Positions 7,041 through 15,980 of a stretch of 64,000 nt of DNA are shown here, piece by piece. The stretch's first letter is position 1; every line of letters begins with the position of its first letter. Under the pieces are notes generated by a model. It saw only the letters and a program-made list of their open reading frames with translations, was not told the origin of the DNA and did not search any database. A program made the translations under genes and the position numbers. The DNA comes from PALSA-612 sp964595575. Its GTDB lineage: Bacteria > Actinomycetota > Thermoleophilia > Gaiellales > Gaiellaceae. Where the stretch lies: positions 30,975 to 94,974 of the forward strand of contig CAZQRA010000004.1 of assembly GCA_964595575.1 (NCBI GenBank), written 5' to 3'.

Positions 7041-9106
7041 GGCAGAGGGACGGTGTCCGTGGGGGCCGGCGTCGTAGGCGGAGGCGAGGCGGCGGGGGGC
7101 GGGACCGGGGGCGGGGCAGTGGTGGTCGGCGGCACAACCGGGGTGGTCGTAGGCGGAGGCGCCGTCGTCGGGGGCGGAGTCGGCACGGTGGTCGTGGGGG
7201 GCGGCTCGTAGCTTCCCACCACGATGGTCACCGTCGAGCCCAGCTGGAGTTCCTCTCCCTCGCTCGGGATCTGGCTCAGGACGAGGCCGTCCTGGCCGGG
7301 GTCGCTCGTCTTGACCCGGGTCACCACGGCCCTGAGGCCGGCGGCGCGGAGCGCCGCTTTGGCCGACTCCTCGTCCAGGTCGACCACGTTCGGCACCTGG
7401 GCTGTCTTCGGCCCCTTGGAGACGGTGAGCGTGATGGTGGTGCCCCGGGGCTCCTGGGATCCTCCCGGGGGATCCATGGACAGCACCGTTCCCCTCGGCT
7501 GGCTCGAGTCGACCAGCTTGGGCGGAGCCGGGCGGAAGCCTGCCCTCTGGAGGACGATGACCGCCTCCTCGTAGGTCTTGCCCACGACGGAAGGCACCGG
7601 GACCGGCTTCAAGCCCTTGGAGACGTTGATGCGGACGGCTGTCCCCTGGAGCACGCTTGTCCCGGGCGCGAGGGCCTGGGCGCTCACGGTGCCCGGCGGC
7701 CGCTCCGAGTAGACCTCGAACACGGAGGCCTTGAGGCCGGCTCGGGTGAGCTCGGCCACCGCGTCGGCGAGGCTCTTCCCCACGAGATTGGGCACCACCG
7801 TCCGTGGCTTCCCCCTGGAGACCGTGAGGAGGACGGCGGTGGCTCGGTCCACGCGCACGCCGCCGCCCGGGTCCTGGTCGACGACCTGGCCGGCGGGGAC
7901 GTCGTCGCTGAAGACGCGGCGGATGCTCACGTTGAGCCCCGCGGCCAAGATGGCCTGGCGGGCGACCGCCTCCGGCTTTCCCGCCACCGAGGGGACGGCG
8001 ATCGGCTTGGCCTCCGCCAGCTGGTCCTGCACCCTGGAGTAGACGTAGAAGCCTGCGACGCCGGCCGCGGCCAGGAGGAGCAGGGCCAGAAGCCAGGGCC
8101 ACAGGGGCCGCCGCCGCACGGGCTCCTCGTACTCGTAGTAGCGGCTGGCGGGCCCCCCCGTGGGCGCGGGCTGGGCTGTCCTCCCCTCGGTCGCCACCTG
8201 GGTAGGGGCGGCCTCGATGCCCGCGCCCGCGAGCACCTGCGTGGCCGCCTCCTCGGTCTCGGGGGCGGCGGAGAGCCCGCCTGCCACCCGCACGAGGTCG
8301 GCGTCCATGTCGCGAGCGCTCGGGTAGCGATCCTGGGGGTTCTTGGCCAGACAGCGGAGGACGACCTGGTCGAGCGCCCGGGGCACCTCGGGGCGAAGGC
8401 TGGAGGGGGGCTCGGGCACCGAGGAGAGGTGCTTCATGGCGATCTCGAGCGGGGTATCGCCGGAGAACGGCACCCTGCCGGTGAGCATCTCGTAGAGGAC
8501 GATGCCCACCGAGTAGATGTCCGAGGCCGGGCTGACCTGCGCCCCCCGGGCCTGCTCGGGGGACAGGTACTGGGCTGTGCCCACGATCGATCCCGCCTCC
8601 GTCATCTGGCTCGTGCCCGAGCGGGCGATGCCGAAGTCGGTCACCTTCAGCCGACCATCCGGCGCCACGATGACGTTGTGGGGCTTGATGTCCCGGTGAA
8701 CGATGCCGTGGCGGTGGGCGAAGTCGAGGGCGGCGAGGATCTGGCGGGCGTAGTCGATGGCCACCCGGATGGGGGTGGGACCTCGCTCGATCAGGAGCTG
8801 CTTGAGCGTCTTTCCCTCCAGGTACTCCATGGCGATGTAGTAGGTACCCTCGGCCCTGCCCCGGTCGTAGATGGCGACGATGTTGGGATGGGAGAGCCTG
8901 GCCGCGTTGCTGGCCTCCCGACGGAAGCGCTCCACGAACTGCTCGTCCCGAGCGTGGCGCTCGTCCAGCAGCTTGATCGCCACTTTCCGCCCCAGCTCCT
9001 GGTCCTCGGCCAGGTAGACGACCGCCATGCCCCCGCTCCCCAGCCGGCGCAGCACCCGGTAGCGGCCGTCCAGGACCTTGTCGATGAGGGTGTCGGAGGT
9101 CGCCAC
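7037..9106 (-). CDS. pknB: PASTA-domain Ser/Thr protein kinase (PknB-type)
   Basis: This 689-residue membrane kinase senses muropeptides or lipid II and phosphorylates cell-wall and division proteins. The kinase domain (about 15-275) has the glycine loop LGSGGMAVV, catalytic Lys45 (VAIK), HRDIKPHN (Asp139), DFG (157-159) and GTAQYLSPE. A juxtamembrane linker follows, then one transmembrane helix (about 337-357, PWLLALLLLAAAGVAGFY) and four extracellular PASTA repeats to about 645. It ends in a Pro/Thr-rich tail of about 45 residues. ATG 9106 lies 13 bases after pbpA. Its stop overlaps ddl. The neighbouring FHA proteins and PstP are its expected substrates and antagonist. Confidence 0.95.
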   Translation of the reverse strand: MATSDTLIDKVLDGRYRVLRRLGSGGMAVVYLAEDQELGRKVAIKLLDERHARDEQFVERFRREASNAARLSHPNIVAIYDRGRAEGTYYIAMEYLEGKTLKQLLIERGPTPIRVAIDYARQILAALDFAHRHGIVHRDIKPHNVIVAPDGRLKVTDFGIARSGTSQMTEAGSIVGTAQYLSPEQARGAQVSPASDIYSVGIVLYEMLTGRVPFSGDTPLEIAMKHLSSVPEPPSSLRPEVPRALDQVVLRCLAKNPQDRYPSARDMDADLVRVAGGLSAAPETEEAATQVLAGAGIEAAPTQVATEGRTAQPAPTGGPASRYYEYEEPVRRRPLWPWLLALLLLAAAGVAGFYVYSRVQDQLAEAKPIAVPSVAGKPEAVARQAILAAGLNVSIRRVFSDDVPAGQVVDQDPGGGVRVDRATAVLLTVSRGKPRTVVPNLVGKSLADAVAELTRAGLKASVFEVYSERPPGTVSAQALAPGTSVLQGTAVRINVSKGLKPVPVPSVVGKTYEEAVIVLQRAGFRPAPPKLVDSSQPRGTVLSMDPPGGSQEPRGTTITLTVSKGPKTAQVPNVVDLDEESAKAALRAAGLRAVVTRVKTSDPGQDGLVLSQIPSEGEELQLGSTVTIVVGSYEPPPTTTVPTPPPTTAPPPTTTPVVPPTTTAPPPVPPPAASPPPTTPAPTDTVPLP

Positions 9107-9119
9107 CGGTCTCTACAGG

Positions 9120-10598
9120 TTAGGCCCCCGGGCGAAGGAGCGTCTCCAGGACTCGTCGGGCGATGGGCGCCGCCGTCGCTCCTCCCGTTCCCGCTTGGCC
9201 CTCGAGCACCACCGCCACCGCCACTCGGGGCCGATCGGCCGGGGCGAAGGCGAGGAACCAGGCGGTGTTGCGGTCCGCCTGACCGGTCTCGGCGGTACCG
9301 GTCTTGCCGGCCACGCGGACCCCCGGGATCTGGGCGGCGGTACCGGTGCCGGCGGCCACTACCGCCTCCATCATCTGGCTCAGGCGGGCTGCGGTGGTGG
9401 AGCTGATCGGCCGACCCATCTCCTTCGGCTTCGTGCGCCGGAGCAGCCCTCCTCCCGGCTGGAGGATGCGCTCTACCAGGTAGGGGCGCATGAGGACGCC
9501 CCGGTTGGCGATAGCCGAGGCCACCATCGCCATCTGTAGCGGGGTGACCTGCAGTCGCTCCTGGCCGAAGGCGAGTCGCCCGGGATCGACCTCGTAGTCG
9601 TGCTTGGGCCAGAAGAGACGCCCCCGCGCGTACAAGCCGCTCGGCCGTACCTCCTCCGAGGGGAGCTCGAGGGGCGGGCGGCTGTAGAAGCCGAAGCGGC
9701 GAGCGTACTCGAGCACCCGCGAGGCGCCCAGTCTCTTTCCCACCTCGCAGAAGACGGCGTTGATGGAGTGCTGCAGGGCCTGGGCCAAGGTGACGAGCCC
9801 GAACCGCTCCGGGCCCGACTGGTCGGAGAAGTTGTAGACGGGCTTTCCGTACTCGATGCAGTAGCCACGGTCGAGGAAGGTGGAGTCCGGGCGGAAGGTC
9901 CCGCTGTCCAGCGCGGCCGCGGCCGTCACCACCTTGAAGGTGGAGCCGGGGGCGTAGAGGCCGGCCGTGGCCCGGTCGAGGAGGGGGGCGGCGGGCGAGC
10001 AGTCAGCCCTGGTCCGGGCGATCCGCTGGAAGTCCCGCTCCACCAGGTTGGGATCGTAGGTAGGGGAGGTGGCCATGACGAGCACCCGCCCCGTTGCCGG
10101 CTCCAGGGCCACGACTGCCCCGCAGGCTCGGCCCAGGGCTTCCTGGGCCGCCCGTTGAGCTCGGGGCCTCAGGGTGAGGACGAGGGAGTTACCCTCGATC
10201 GTGCCTCCGGTCAGGCGATCGAGGGCCGTATCGAGCACCGTCTCCAGGTCGGCGTTGGAGCCGGTCAGGTAGTCGTTGAGGGAGCGCTCCAGCCCGGTGC
10301 GGAAGCGGGCCTGGGTGGAGTAACCGACCACCGCCGCCGCCAGCTTGCCCTGGGGGTAGCGGCGCAGGTAGAACGTCTGGCCGGCCACGCGGCGAACCCG
10401 GTTGGCGGCGAGCAGGGTGCCGTCGGCAGCGTAGACGAGGCCCCGCTTGACGCGGAACTGGGCGACCCGCTTCAGCGCGTTGTCCTGGCGGGCGGCCAGG
10501 TCGCCGGCCGCCCACGCCTGCCAGTAGGTGGTGGCGAGGACGAGGGCCACGAGGAGGGCGACCGCCACCAGGGCTAGGCGTCGGATGGGCTCGTTCAC
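9120..10598 (-). CDS. pbpA: Class B penicillin-binding protein (peptidoglycan transpeptidase)
   Basis: This 492-residue membrane transpeptidase crosslinks peptidoglycan and works with the FtsW/RodA-type glycosyltransferase encoded just upstream. One N-terminal anchor (LALVAVALLVALVLATTYW) is followed by the dimerisation/pedestal region. The transpeptidase domain has S-x-x-K in APGSTFKVV, S-x-N as SIN in QHSINAVF, and KTGTAE. Length matches actinobacterial PbpA. GTG 10598 overlaps the ftsW stop (GTGA), so the polymerase and crosslinking enzyme are made in a coupled way. Confidence 0.93.
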   Translation of the reverse strand: MNEPIRRLALVAVALLVALVLATTYWQAWAAGDLAARQDNALKRVAQFRVKRGLVYAADGTLLAANRVRRVAGQTFYLRRYPQGKLAAAVVGYSTQARFRTGLERSLNDYLTGSNADLETVLDTALDRLTGGTIEGNSLVLTLRPRAQRAAQEALGRACGAVVALEPATGRVLVMATSPTYDPNLVERDFQRIARTRADCSPAAPLLDRATAGLYAPGSTFKVVTAAAALDSGTFRPDSTFLDRGYCIEYGKPVYNFSDQSGPERFGLVTLAQALQHSINAVFCEVGKRLGASRVLEYARRFGFYSRPPLELPSEEVRPSGLYARGRLFWPKHDYEVDPGRLAFGQERLQVTPLQMAMVASAIANRGVLMRPYLVERILQPGGGLLRRTKPKEMGRPISSTTAARLSQMMEAVVAAGTGTAAQIPGVRVAGKTGTAETGQADRNTAWFLAFAPADRPRVAVAVVLEGQAGTGGATAAPIARRVLETLLRPGA

Positions 10599-11851
10599 CG
10601 CCGTGCCTCCGTGCGGTGGGAGACGCGGGCGAGGAGGGCGAGGGCCAGGAAGCTGGACACGATGCTCGAGCCCCCGTAGCTGACGAAGGGGAGGGTAACT
10701 CCGGTCAGGGGGATGAGGCGGAGGACGCCCCCGGCGATGGTGAACGTCTGCAGCGCGAGCCCGAAGGTGAGGCCGGTGGCGAGCAGCTTGGAGAAGCCGT
10801 CGTCGGCGAGGAGGGCAACGCGGAAGCCTCGTAGCACGAGCAGCATGACCACGAGCAGGAAGGCAGAGGTGCCGATCAGGCCCAGCTCCTGGGCAAGCGC
10901 GGAGAAGATGAAGTCGGTCTTGAGGAAGGGAACGTAGGGAGTGCCCTCGGGGCTCGCGAACGTGCCCCGGCCTAGGCCGGTTCCCCCGAAGCCGCCGCTC
11001 CCAATCGAGTACAGGCCCTGCACGGTCTGGTAGCCGGCCCCTTGGGGATCGGACCAGGGATCGAGCCAGGTGTCCACCCGCACCCGCACGCGGTCGATGG
11101 TCGCGTAGAGGGCGGCGCCGCCCGAGGCGAACAGGATGCCTCCCAGAGCCACGTACAGAGCCCGTCCAGTGGCCACGTAGAGCATGGCCACGAAGATGCC
11201 GAAGTAGAGAAGTGCGCTTCCCAGATCGTTGGTCTCCACGATCACGAGCATGGCCGCGCCCCACACGAGGAGGAGCGGTCCTAGATCCTTGGGCCGGCCT
11301 TGGGCGAGCGCCTCCCGCTTCTGGCGCAGGTAGGCGGCGAGGAACACGACCATCAGCACCTTGGCCAGCTCCCCGGGCTGGAAGCGAACGACGCCCACGT
11401 CGGCCCAGAGGCGGGCGCCGTTGACGCGGGTCCCGATCACGGGGAGCGCCGGCAGCGCGAGCAGGATGACGGCGCTCAGCCCGATGACGTACTTGTAGCT
11501 CTCCAGGCGCCGCGGGTCAGGAAGGAGCACGAGCACGGCGGTGAAGCCGGCCGCGCCCACCACGATCCACGCGCTCTGGCGGAGGGCGTCGGCGGGATCG
11601 AGTCGGTAGATCTCAGTGACGCCGATGGCGGTGAGGAGGCCGGCCAGGGGGAGGAGGTAGGGGTCGGCGGCGGGAGCATAGAGCCGCATGACGAGGTGGC
11701 AGGCGAGGTAGAGGCCGAGGAAGAAGGCCCCGTAGGAGAGGGAGGAGGAGGAGATCGCCTCCTGGCGGGCGATGTACACGGTGGCGAAGCCGACCGCGGT
11801 GATGGCGGCCACGCCCAGGAGGCTGAGGAGCTCGCGGTTGCGGTAGCTCAC
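10595..11851 (-). CDS. ftsW: SEDS peptidoglycan glycosyltransferase (FtsW/RodA family)
   Basis: This 418-residue polytopic membrane protein (about ten hydrophobic helices) belongs to the SEDS family that polymerises lipid II. Family signatures seen are VRFQPGELAKVLMVVFLAAYL, the extracellular loop with WLDPWSDPQGAGYQTVQGLYSIGSGG, FLKTDFIFSALAQELGLIG and the C-terminal LTGVTLPFVSYGGSS. In actinobacteria the copy next to pbpA, pstP and pknB is usually called RodA or FtsW-like. Which of the two activities it serves cannot be decided here. GTG 11851 overlaps the pstP stop. Confidence 0.92.
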   Translation of the reverse strand: MSYRNRELLSLLGVAAITAVGFATVYIARQEAISSSSLSYGAFFLGLYLACHLVMRLYAPAADPYLLPLAGLLTAIGVTEIYRLDPADALRQSAWIVVGAAGFTAVLVLLPDPRRLESYKYVIGLSAVILLALPALPVIGTRVNGARLWADVGVVRFQPGELAKVLMVVFLAAYLRQKREALAQGRPKDLGPLLLVWGAAMLVIVETNDLGSALLYFGIFVAMLYVATGRALYVALGGILFASGGAALYATIDRVRVRVDTWLDPWSDPQGAGYQTVQGLYSIGSGGFGGTGLGRGTFASPEGTPYVPFLKTDFIFSALAQELGLIGTSAFLLVVMLLVLRGFRVALLADDGFSKLLATGLTFGLALQTFTIAGGVLRLIPLTGVTLPFVSYGGSSIVSSFLALALLARVSHRTEARR

Positions 11852-12984
11852 GGAAGGATCTCCCGCTCGTACCGGCGCACCTCGCGGAGGGCGCTGCCGC
11901 GGCTGACGAGGTCGTGGTCGAAGAGCCGGCGGCGCTCCTCCTGGGAGAGGTGGGCTGCCAGGAGCGGGCTCTCGTACACCAGCCGGTAGAGGCGAATCCC
12001 GGGAGCGAGGGTGAAGGGAACTCCCTGGTACACGGCCAGGTGGCCGTTCTCCTCCGCGCCCACGAAGTGCACCCTGGACAGCCCGAGCACCGCCAGCCCT
12101 GCTGCCGCGAGCACGAGTAGGGCAAGGCCGGCGAGCAGGCGCCACGACGGGCGGCGTCGGGGGATCGGCCCCGGCGGGGGCGCCGCGACGGACGTGTCCC
12201 CGTCCTCGTCCCCTTCCCGCTCATCGGAGTCGGAGGCGAGGGCTACCCCCGGCAGCTCCAACGTGTCCTCGAGCCCGGCCAGCTCGAAGAGGACGACGGT
12301 GATGTTGTCCTCCCCCCCGCGTCGGTTCGCCTCCTGCACGAGGGCGCGGGCGGCTCCGTCGAGGTCGGGCCGGTGCTCCTCGATGAGGGCGCGGATGGCG
12401 TCGTCGTCCACCATGGTGGTGAGGCCGTCCGAGCAGAGGAGGAAGAGATCGCCGGGGAGCACGGGCACCGAGAAGGCATCCACCTCCACCGCCGCCTCGG
12501 TGCCGAGGGCGCGGGTGATCACCGAGCGCTGGGGGTGGACCTCTGCCTCCTCAGGGGTGAGCCTCCCGCTGCGCACGAGCTCGGCGACGAGGGAGTGGTC
12601 GTCCGTGAGCTGGCGGAGGGTCCCGTCCCGTAGGAGGTAGGCACGGGAGTCGCCGACGTGCCCGATCCACACCTCCTCGTGCTCGAGGAGGGCTACCGTG
12701 AGCGTGGTACCCATGCCGGAGGCGCTCTCGTCCTGGGCCGCCCGCTCGAACACGCTTCTGTTGGCCTCCTCGATCACCGCTACCACCCGGTCCCGGCCCG
12801 ATCCGGCTCCCCGCTCCAGGCGCCTGACGGAGGCTGCTGCCAGGCGGGAGGCGATCTCCCCCGCTTGGGCTCCTCCCATGCCGTCGGCCACCGCGAACAG
12901 GGGGGGCTCGCACACGTAGGCGTCCTCGTTCCTCCGCCTCTTGCGGCCGGGATCGGTGAGGGCAGCTACCCGGCGCAGGGTCAT
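11848..12984 (-). CDS. pstP: PP2C-family Ser/Thr phosphatase (PstP)
   Basis: This 378-residue protein has a cytosolic PPM/PP2C catalytic domain (about 1-240) and one transmembrane helix near 290 (LLAGLALLVLAAAGLAVLGL), with an extracellular tail of about 70 residues. Metal-site motifs are visible: RRRNEDAY, VADGMGGAQAG, GHVGDSRAYLL, LLCSDGLTTMVDDD and GGEDNITVVLFEL. It is expected to reverse phosphorylation by PknB and by the membrane kinase at the head of the operon. ATG 12984 overlaps the fhaB stop (ATGA), and its own stop overlaps ftsW. Confidence 0.94.
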   Translation of the reverse strand: MTLRRVAALTDPGRKRRRNEDAYVCEPPLFAVADGMGGAQAGEIASRLAAASVRRLERGAGSGRDRVVAVIEEANRSVFERAAQDESASGMGTTLTVALLEHEEVWIGHVGDSRAYLLRDGTLRQLTDDHSLVAELVRSGRLTPEEAEVHPQRSVITRALGTEAAVEVDAFSVPVLPGDLFLLCSDGLTTMVDDDAIRALIEEHRPDLDGAARALVQEANRRGGEDNITVVLFELAGLEDTLELPGVALASDSDEREGDEDGDTSVAAPPPGPIPRRRPSWRLLAGLALLVLAAAGLAVLGLSRVHFVGAEENGHLAVYQGVPFTLAPGIRLYRLVYESPLLAAHLSQEERRRLFDHDLVSRGSALREVRRYEREILP

Positions 12985-13457
12985 CGCTCGAAGCGAAGGT
13001 CGGTCTCGCCCAGGCGGATCACGTCACCAGGTTCCAGTCGCCGGGGCCGGGCGATCCGCTCCCCGTTCACGTAGGTGCCGTTGGTCGATCCTGCGTCCTC
13101 GATCCATACCCCGTCTGGGCGAGGGAGGAGGCGGGCGTGGACGAGGGAGGCGAACCGGTCATCCTCGAGCACGAGGTCGTTGTCCAGCCCCCGACCGATG
13201 GTGACGGACACGGAGTCGAGGGCGAGGGCTCGTTCATCCGAGGCCCCCGGCCCGCCTACGACGACCAGCCGGCCGCGGGGTGGGGAAGGCGGAGCAAGGG
13301 CCTGCACCGGCCGCGCCAGCACCATGCTCTCTTGAGGGGCTCGGAGGTCGCGGGCGGCGCTACGCACGACCCGCCAGATGAACAGGTAGAGCAAGACGAG
13401 AAAGGCCACCTTGAGCAGGATGAGCACCTCCTCGACGGCGGCTTGGGCCACGATCAT
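12981..13457 (-). CDS. fhaB: Membrane-anchored FHA-domain protein (FhaB-like)
   Basis: This 158-residue protein has an N-terminal hydrophobic helix (VLILLKVAFLVLLYLFIW, about 10-27) and a C-terminal phosphothreonine-binding FHA domain (about 80-158) with GRGLDNDLVLED, SLVHARL and DAGSTNGTYVNG. FhaB-type proteins bind phosphorylated partners of PknA/PknB and act in septal peptidoglycan assembly. Length and domain order match actinobacterial FhaB. It is coupled by ATGA overlaps to fhaA upstream and pstP downstream. Confidence 0.9.
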   Translation of the reverse strand: MIVAQAAVEEVLILLKVAFLVLLYLFIWRVVRSAARDLRAPQESMVLARPVQALAPPSPPRGRLVVVGGPGASDERALALDSVSVTIGRGLDNDLVLEDDRFASLVHARLLPRPDGVWIEDAGSTNGTYVNGERIARPRRLEPGDVIRLGETDLRFER

Positions 13458-14215
13458 GGCAGCTCGCGGCGGAAGACGAGGTCGGTTGAGCCCAAGGAGA
13501 TCGTGTCCCCGTGCTCGAGCTTCGCCTGGGCTACCCGCGACCCGTTCACCAGCGTCCCATTGGTGGAGCCGAGGTCGACGATCACGTAGGCGGTTCCCTC
13601 CTGGCGGAGCTCGGCGTGGCGTCGGGACACGTTGACGTCCGCCAGGCGGATGTCGCAGTCCTGGGAGCGGCCGATGAGCACGACCGGCTTGCGCACCTCG
13701 TAGCGAAGCTCGCCCGCCGACAGGGTGACCACCTCCCGGGCCACCGGAGGGGGCGTCCCCTCCCCGACGGGGGCGGTCGTGGGCCGGTAGACCATAGTGG
13801 CGGCGGGCTCCATGGACGGCGACGGCTCCTCTCGCCGGCGGGGGGGTCGGCGCTGCACCATGCGGGTGGCGATACCGAACTCCCCCAGGTCGAGGTCGGC
13901 GTCGGTGGTCATGAGCACGATGGGCGGCGAGAGCAGGGCGTAGCCTTCCCGTCGGGCGTGCTCGGCCAAGTACTCCTGGAGCTCGGCCCGCAGCGACTCT
14001 TGGTAGGGATGGAACTGCGCGTAGTCCTGGGGGGACAGGTACACGGTGTACTCGTTGGGGACGTAGACCCGGGAGACGGACACGGCGCGGTGCTCGTCCA
14101 TCTCCTTGGCCAGCTTCCGGGCCAGCTCGACAGGCTGGACGTTGGCCCGAAACGCGCGCCCGAAGATCCCCTCCACGAGGGCCTCGATCTTCTGCTCGAT
14201 GGTGCGGAGAATCAC
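13454..14215 (-). CDS. fhaA: DUF3662/FHA-domain protein (FhaA-like)
   Basis: This 253-residue cytosolic protein has an N-terminal DUF3662 domain (about 1-120, beginning with IEQKIEALVEGIFGRAFRA and containing VYVPNEYTVYLSP). A linker and a C-terminal FHA domain follow (GRSQDCDIRLAD, SRRHAEL, DLGSTNGTLVNG). This is the architecture of actinobacterial FhaA, which binds phosphorylated kinase targets such as the MviN/FhaA complex that controls lipid II flipping. It starts at ATG 14215, 27 bases after the membrane kinase gene. Confidence 0.92.
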   Translation of the reverse strand: MILRTIEQKIEALVEGIFGRAFRANVQPVELARKLAKEMDEHRAVSVSRVYVPNEYTVYLSPQDYAQFHPYQESLRAELQEYLAEHARREGYALLSPPIVLMTTDADLDLGEFGIATRMVQRRPPRRREEPSPSMEPAATMVYRPTTAPVGEGTPPPVAREVVTLSAGELRYEVRKPVVLIGRSQDCDIRLADVNVSRRHAELRQEGTAYVIVDLGSTNGTLVNGSRVAQAKLEHGDTISLGSTDLVFRRELP

Positions 14216-14242
14216 GGCGAACGGACTACCCGCCCGCCGAGT

Positions 14243-15907
14243 CTACCCGCGGCCGGCGGCCTCTCGGGCGGCCCGCACAGGAAGGAGGGGGACGGTCTCG
14301 GCGGTGGGGAGATCGCCCGGCCCTCCTCGCCGGAGCCGGGCCTCGAGCAGCAGAAGGCCGTAGAAAGCGGCCGTGTAGGCGACCACGGAGAGGGCGTGAA
14401 GCTTGGGGGCGGCGAGGAGGAGGGCGGCCGTCGTTCCCCCGGCTAGGGCGAGAGCGGGCCAGGGGCGGCCTCCCCGGGCCAGGGGAAGGAGCGCGGCCGC
14501 CACCGCCAGTACGAGGGCCTCCACGGCGACCTCGGAGCGAGGGGCGAGCGAGTGAGCGAGGGCGGCGAGGGCCTCGCTGGGTTGCCGCGAGGAGGCGATG
14601 CCGAGATCGTCCAGCCTTCCCGACGCCTCCACGGCTGCTGCCGCGAAGACCGAGGCTGCAGTCGCCAGGGCCCTCCTCAGCGGGGTTCTCGCTCCCTGGG
14701 CGATGAGGGGGAGGAGGGGAAGCGCCTGGGCCGGGGCGAGGAGAGGGCCCGCCACAGGCAGGAGGGCCGCCCGCGGTCGGCGCCAGAAGCACGCCAGCCA
14801 CAGCGCTGCCGTCGCGGCATAGAGGAGGGCCAGGCCCAGGGAGTAGTTCCCCAAGGGAAGGATCGGCACCGCCAAGGCGAGCGCCAGGCCGGCCCGCTCG
14901 TTGACCAGGGCGAGACCGCCGGCGGCCGCGGCCAGCCCCGAGGGCCAGCCGGCTGGGAAGAAGGGGAAGGTGGCCGCCGTCCAGCCGGCGAGAAGGGAGG
15001 CGGCGGCGGCGTGGGCCGTCTTGGCTACGAGCCTCGAGGGGGAGACGCGGCGGAGGGGTTGCCGGCTACGCGGGGAAGCTCGAGCGGCCACAGCCCTGCG
15101 CAGCCGTCCGGCCAGGGCGCGGGCGCTGGGGCGGCGGGCCGGGTCGAGGAGGAGGGCCTGCTCGACGCAGTCCACGAGCGCCTGGGGAAGGTCGGGACGT
15201 CGGTCGCGGAGGGACGGCGCTCCCTGCTCGATGCGGCGGGCGGTGTCGAGGAAGGTGCCGTCCCAGAACGGATGGCGCCCGGCCAGGGCCTCCCACAGGA
15301 TCACGCCCACCGCCCACACGTCGGCGGCAGGCCCTGCTGAACGGCCCCGCAGCCGCTCGGGAGACATGTAGGCGAGGGTCCCGGGGACGTCTCCAGCGGC
15401 GGTGAGGGCCTCCTCCTCGAGGAGGAGGGCAAGACCGAAGTCGAGGAGCTTGATCCGAAGCTCGGGCCCGTCGCAGAGGAGGACGTTGGCCGGCTTGACG
15501 TCGCGGTGGACGATACCGCGGGAGTGGGCGTGGTCGAGGGCTTCGAGGATCTGGGCGCAGACCTCGACGACGGCGGCGTCGTCGAGCTCGTCTGCCCTCA
15601 TGGCCTGACGGAGGGTTCGCCCGGGGACGTACTCGTAGGCGATGTAGACGTGGCCGCTGTCGTGGGCCAGGGCATGAGCCCGTAGGCACCCCCGGTGACG
15701 CAGGCGCGAGGCTGCCTGAGCCTCCCGCTGGGCTCGAGAGGCCGCGTTCCCCTGGCGGGGGACGATCTTGAGCGCCACGTCCCTGCCTGTCTTCACGTCG
15801 CGGGCGAGCCACACGGAGCCCGACCCCCCGGCTCCCAGGGGACGCACAGGGCGGTAGCGGCCGAGGACGAGCGGCCCAGGACGAGCGGCGTGAGCGGCGC
15901 CAGGCAC
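14243..15907 (-). CDS. Ser/Thr protein kinase with polytopic membrane C-terminus
   Basis: This 554-residue protein heads the envelope operon. Its N-terminal half is a complete Hanks-type kinase: LGAGGSGSVW, catalytic Lys47 (VALK), HRDVKPANV (Asp136), LDFG (Asp156), GTLAYMSPERLRG. There is no PASTA or extracellular sensor. The C-terminal half (about 290-540) is a chain of hydrophobic segments, probably seven to nine helices, ending in a short cytosolic tail. The position corresponds to pknA in other actinobacteria, but the polytopic tail is unlike PknA and may itself be the sensor. It starts at GTG 15907. The plus-strand neighbour starts 73 bases away, so promoters are divergent. Confidence 0.8.
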   Translation of the reverse strand: MPGAAHAARPGPLVLGRYRPVRPLGAGGSGSVWLARDVKTGRDVALKIVPRQGNAASRAQREAQAASRLRHRGCLRAHALAHDSGHVYIAYEYVPGRTLRQAMRADELDDAAVVEVCAQILEALDHAHSRGIVHRDVKPANVLLCDGPELRIKLLDFGLALLLEEEALTAAGDVPGTLAYMSPERLRGRSAGPAADVWAVGVILWEALAGRHPFWDGTFLDTARRIEQGAPSLRDRRPDLPQALVDCVEQALLLDPARRPSARALAGRLRRAVAARASPRSRQPLRRVSPSRLVAKTAHAAAASLLAGWTAATFPFFPAGWPSGLAAAAGGLALVNERAGLALALAVPILPLGNYSLGLALLYAATAALWLACFWRRPRAALLPVAGPLLAPAQALPLLPLIAQGARTPLRRALATAASVFAAAAVEASGRLDDLGIASSRQPSEALAALAHSLAPRSEVAVEALVLAVAAALLPLARGGRPWPALALAGGTTAALLLAAPKLHALSVVAYTAAFYGLLLLEARLRRGGPGDLPTAETVPLLPVRAAREAAGRG

Positions 15908-15980
15908 CCTGTCCGAGTTGGCCGCGGTAGGAGAAAGTCCTTCCCCCGAGAAGATGGGCTACAGTGCGCGGGCTGGGGCC

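Noticed and set aside
7037..7170. Tandem repeat or CRISPR-like array
   Set aside because: The repetitive look comes from Pro/Thr codons in the PknB tail. Unit lengths are irregular and there are no spacers.
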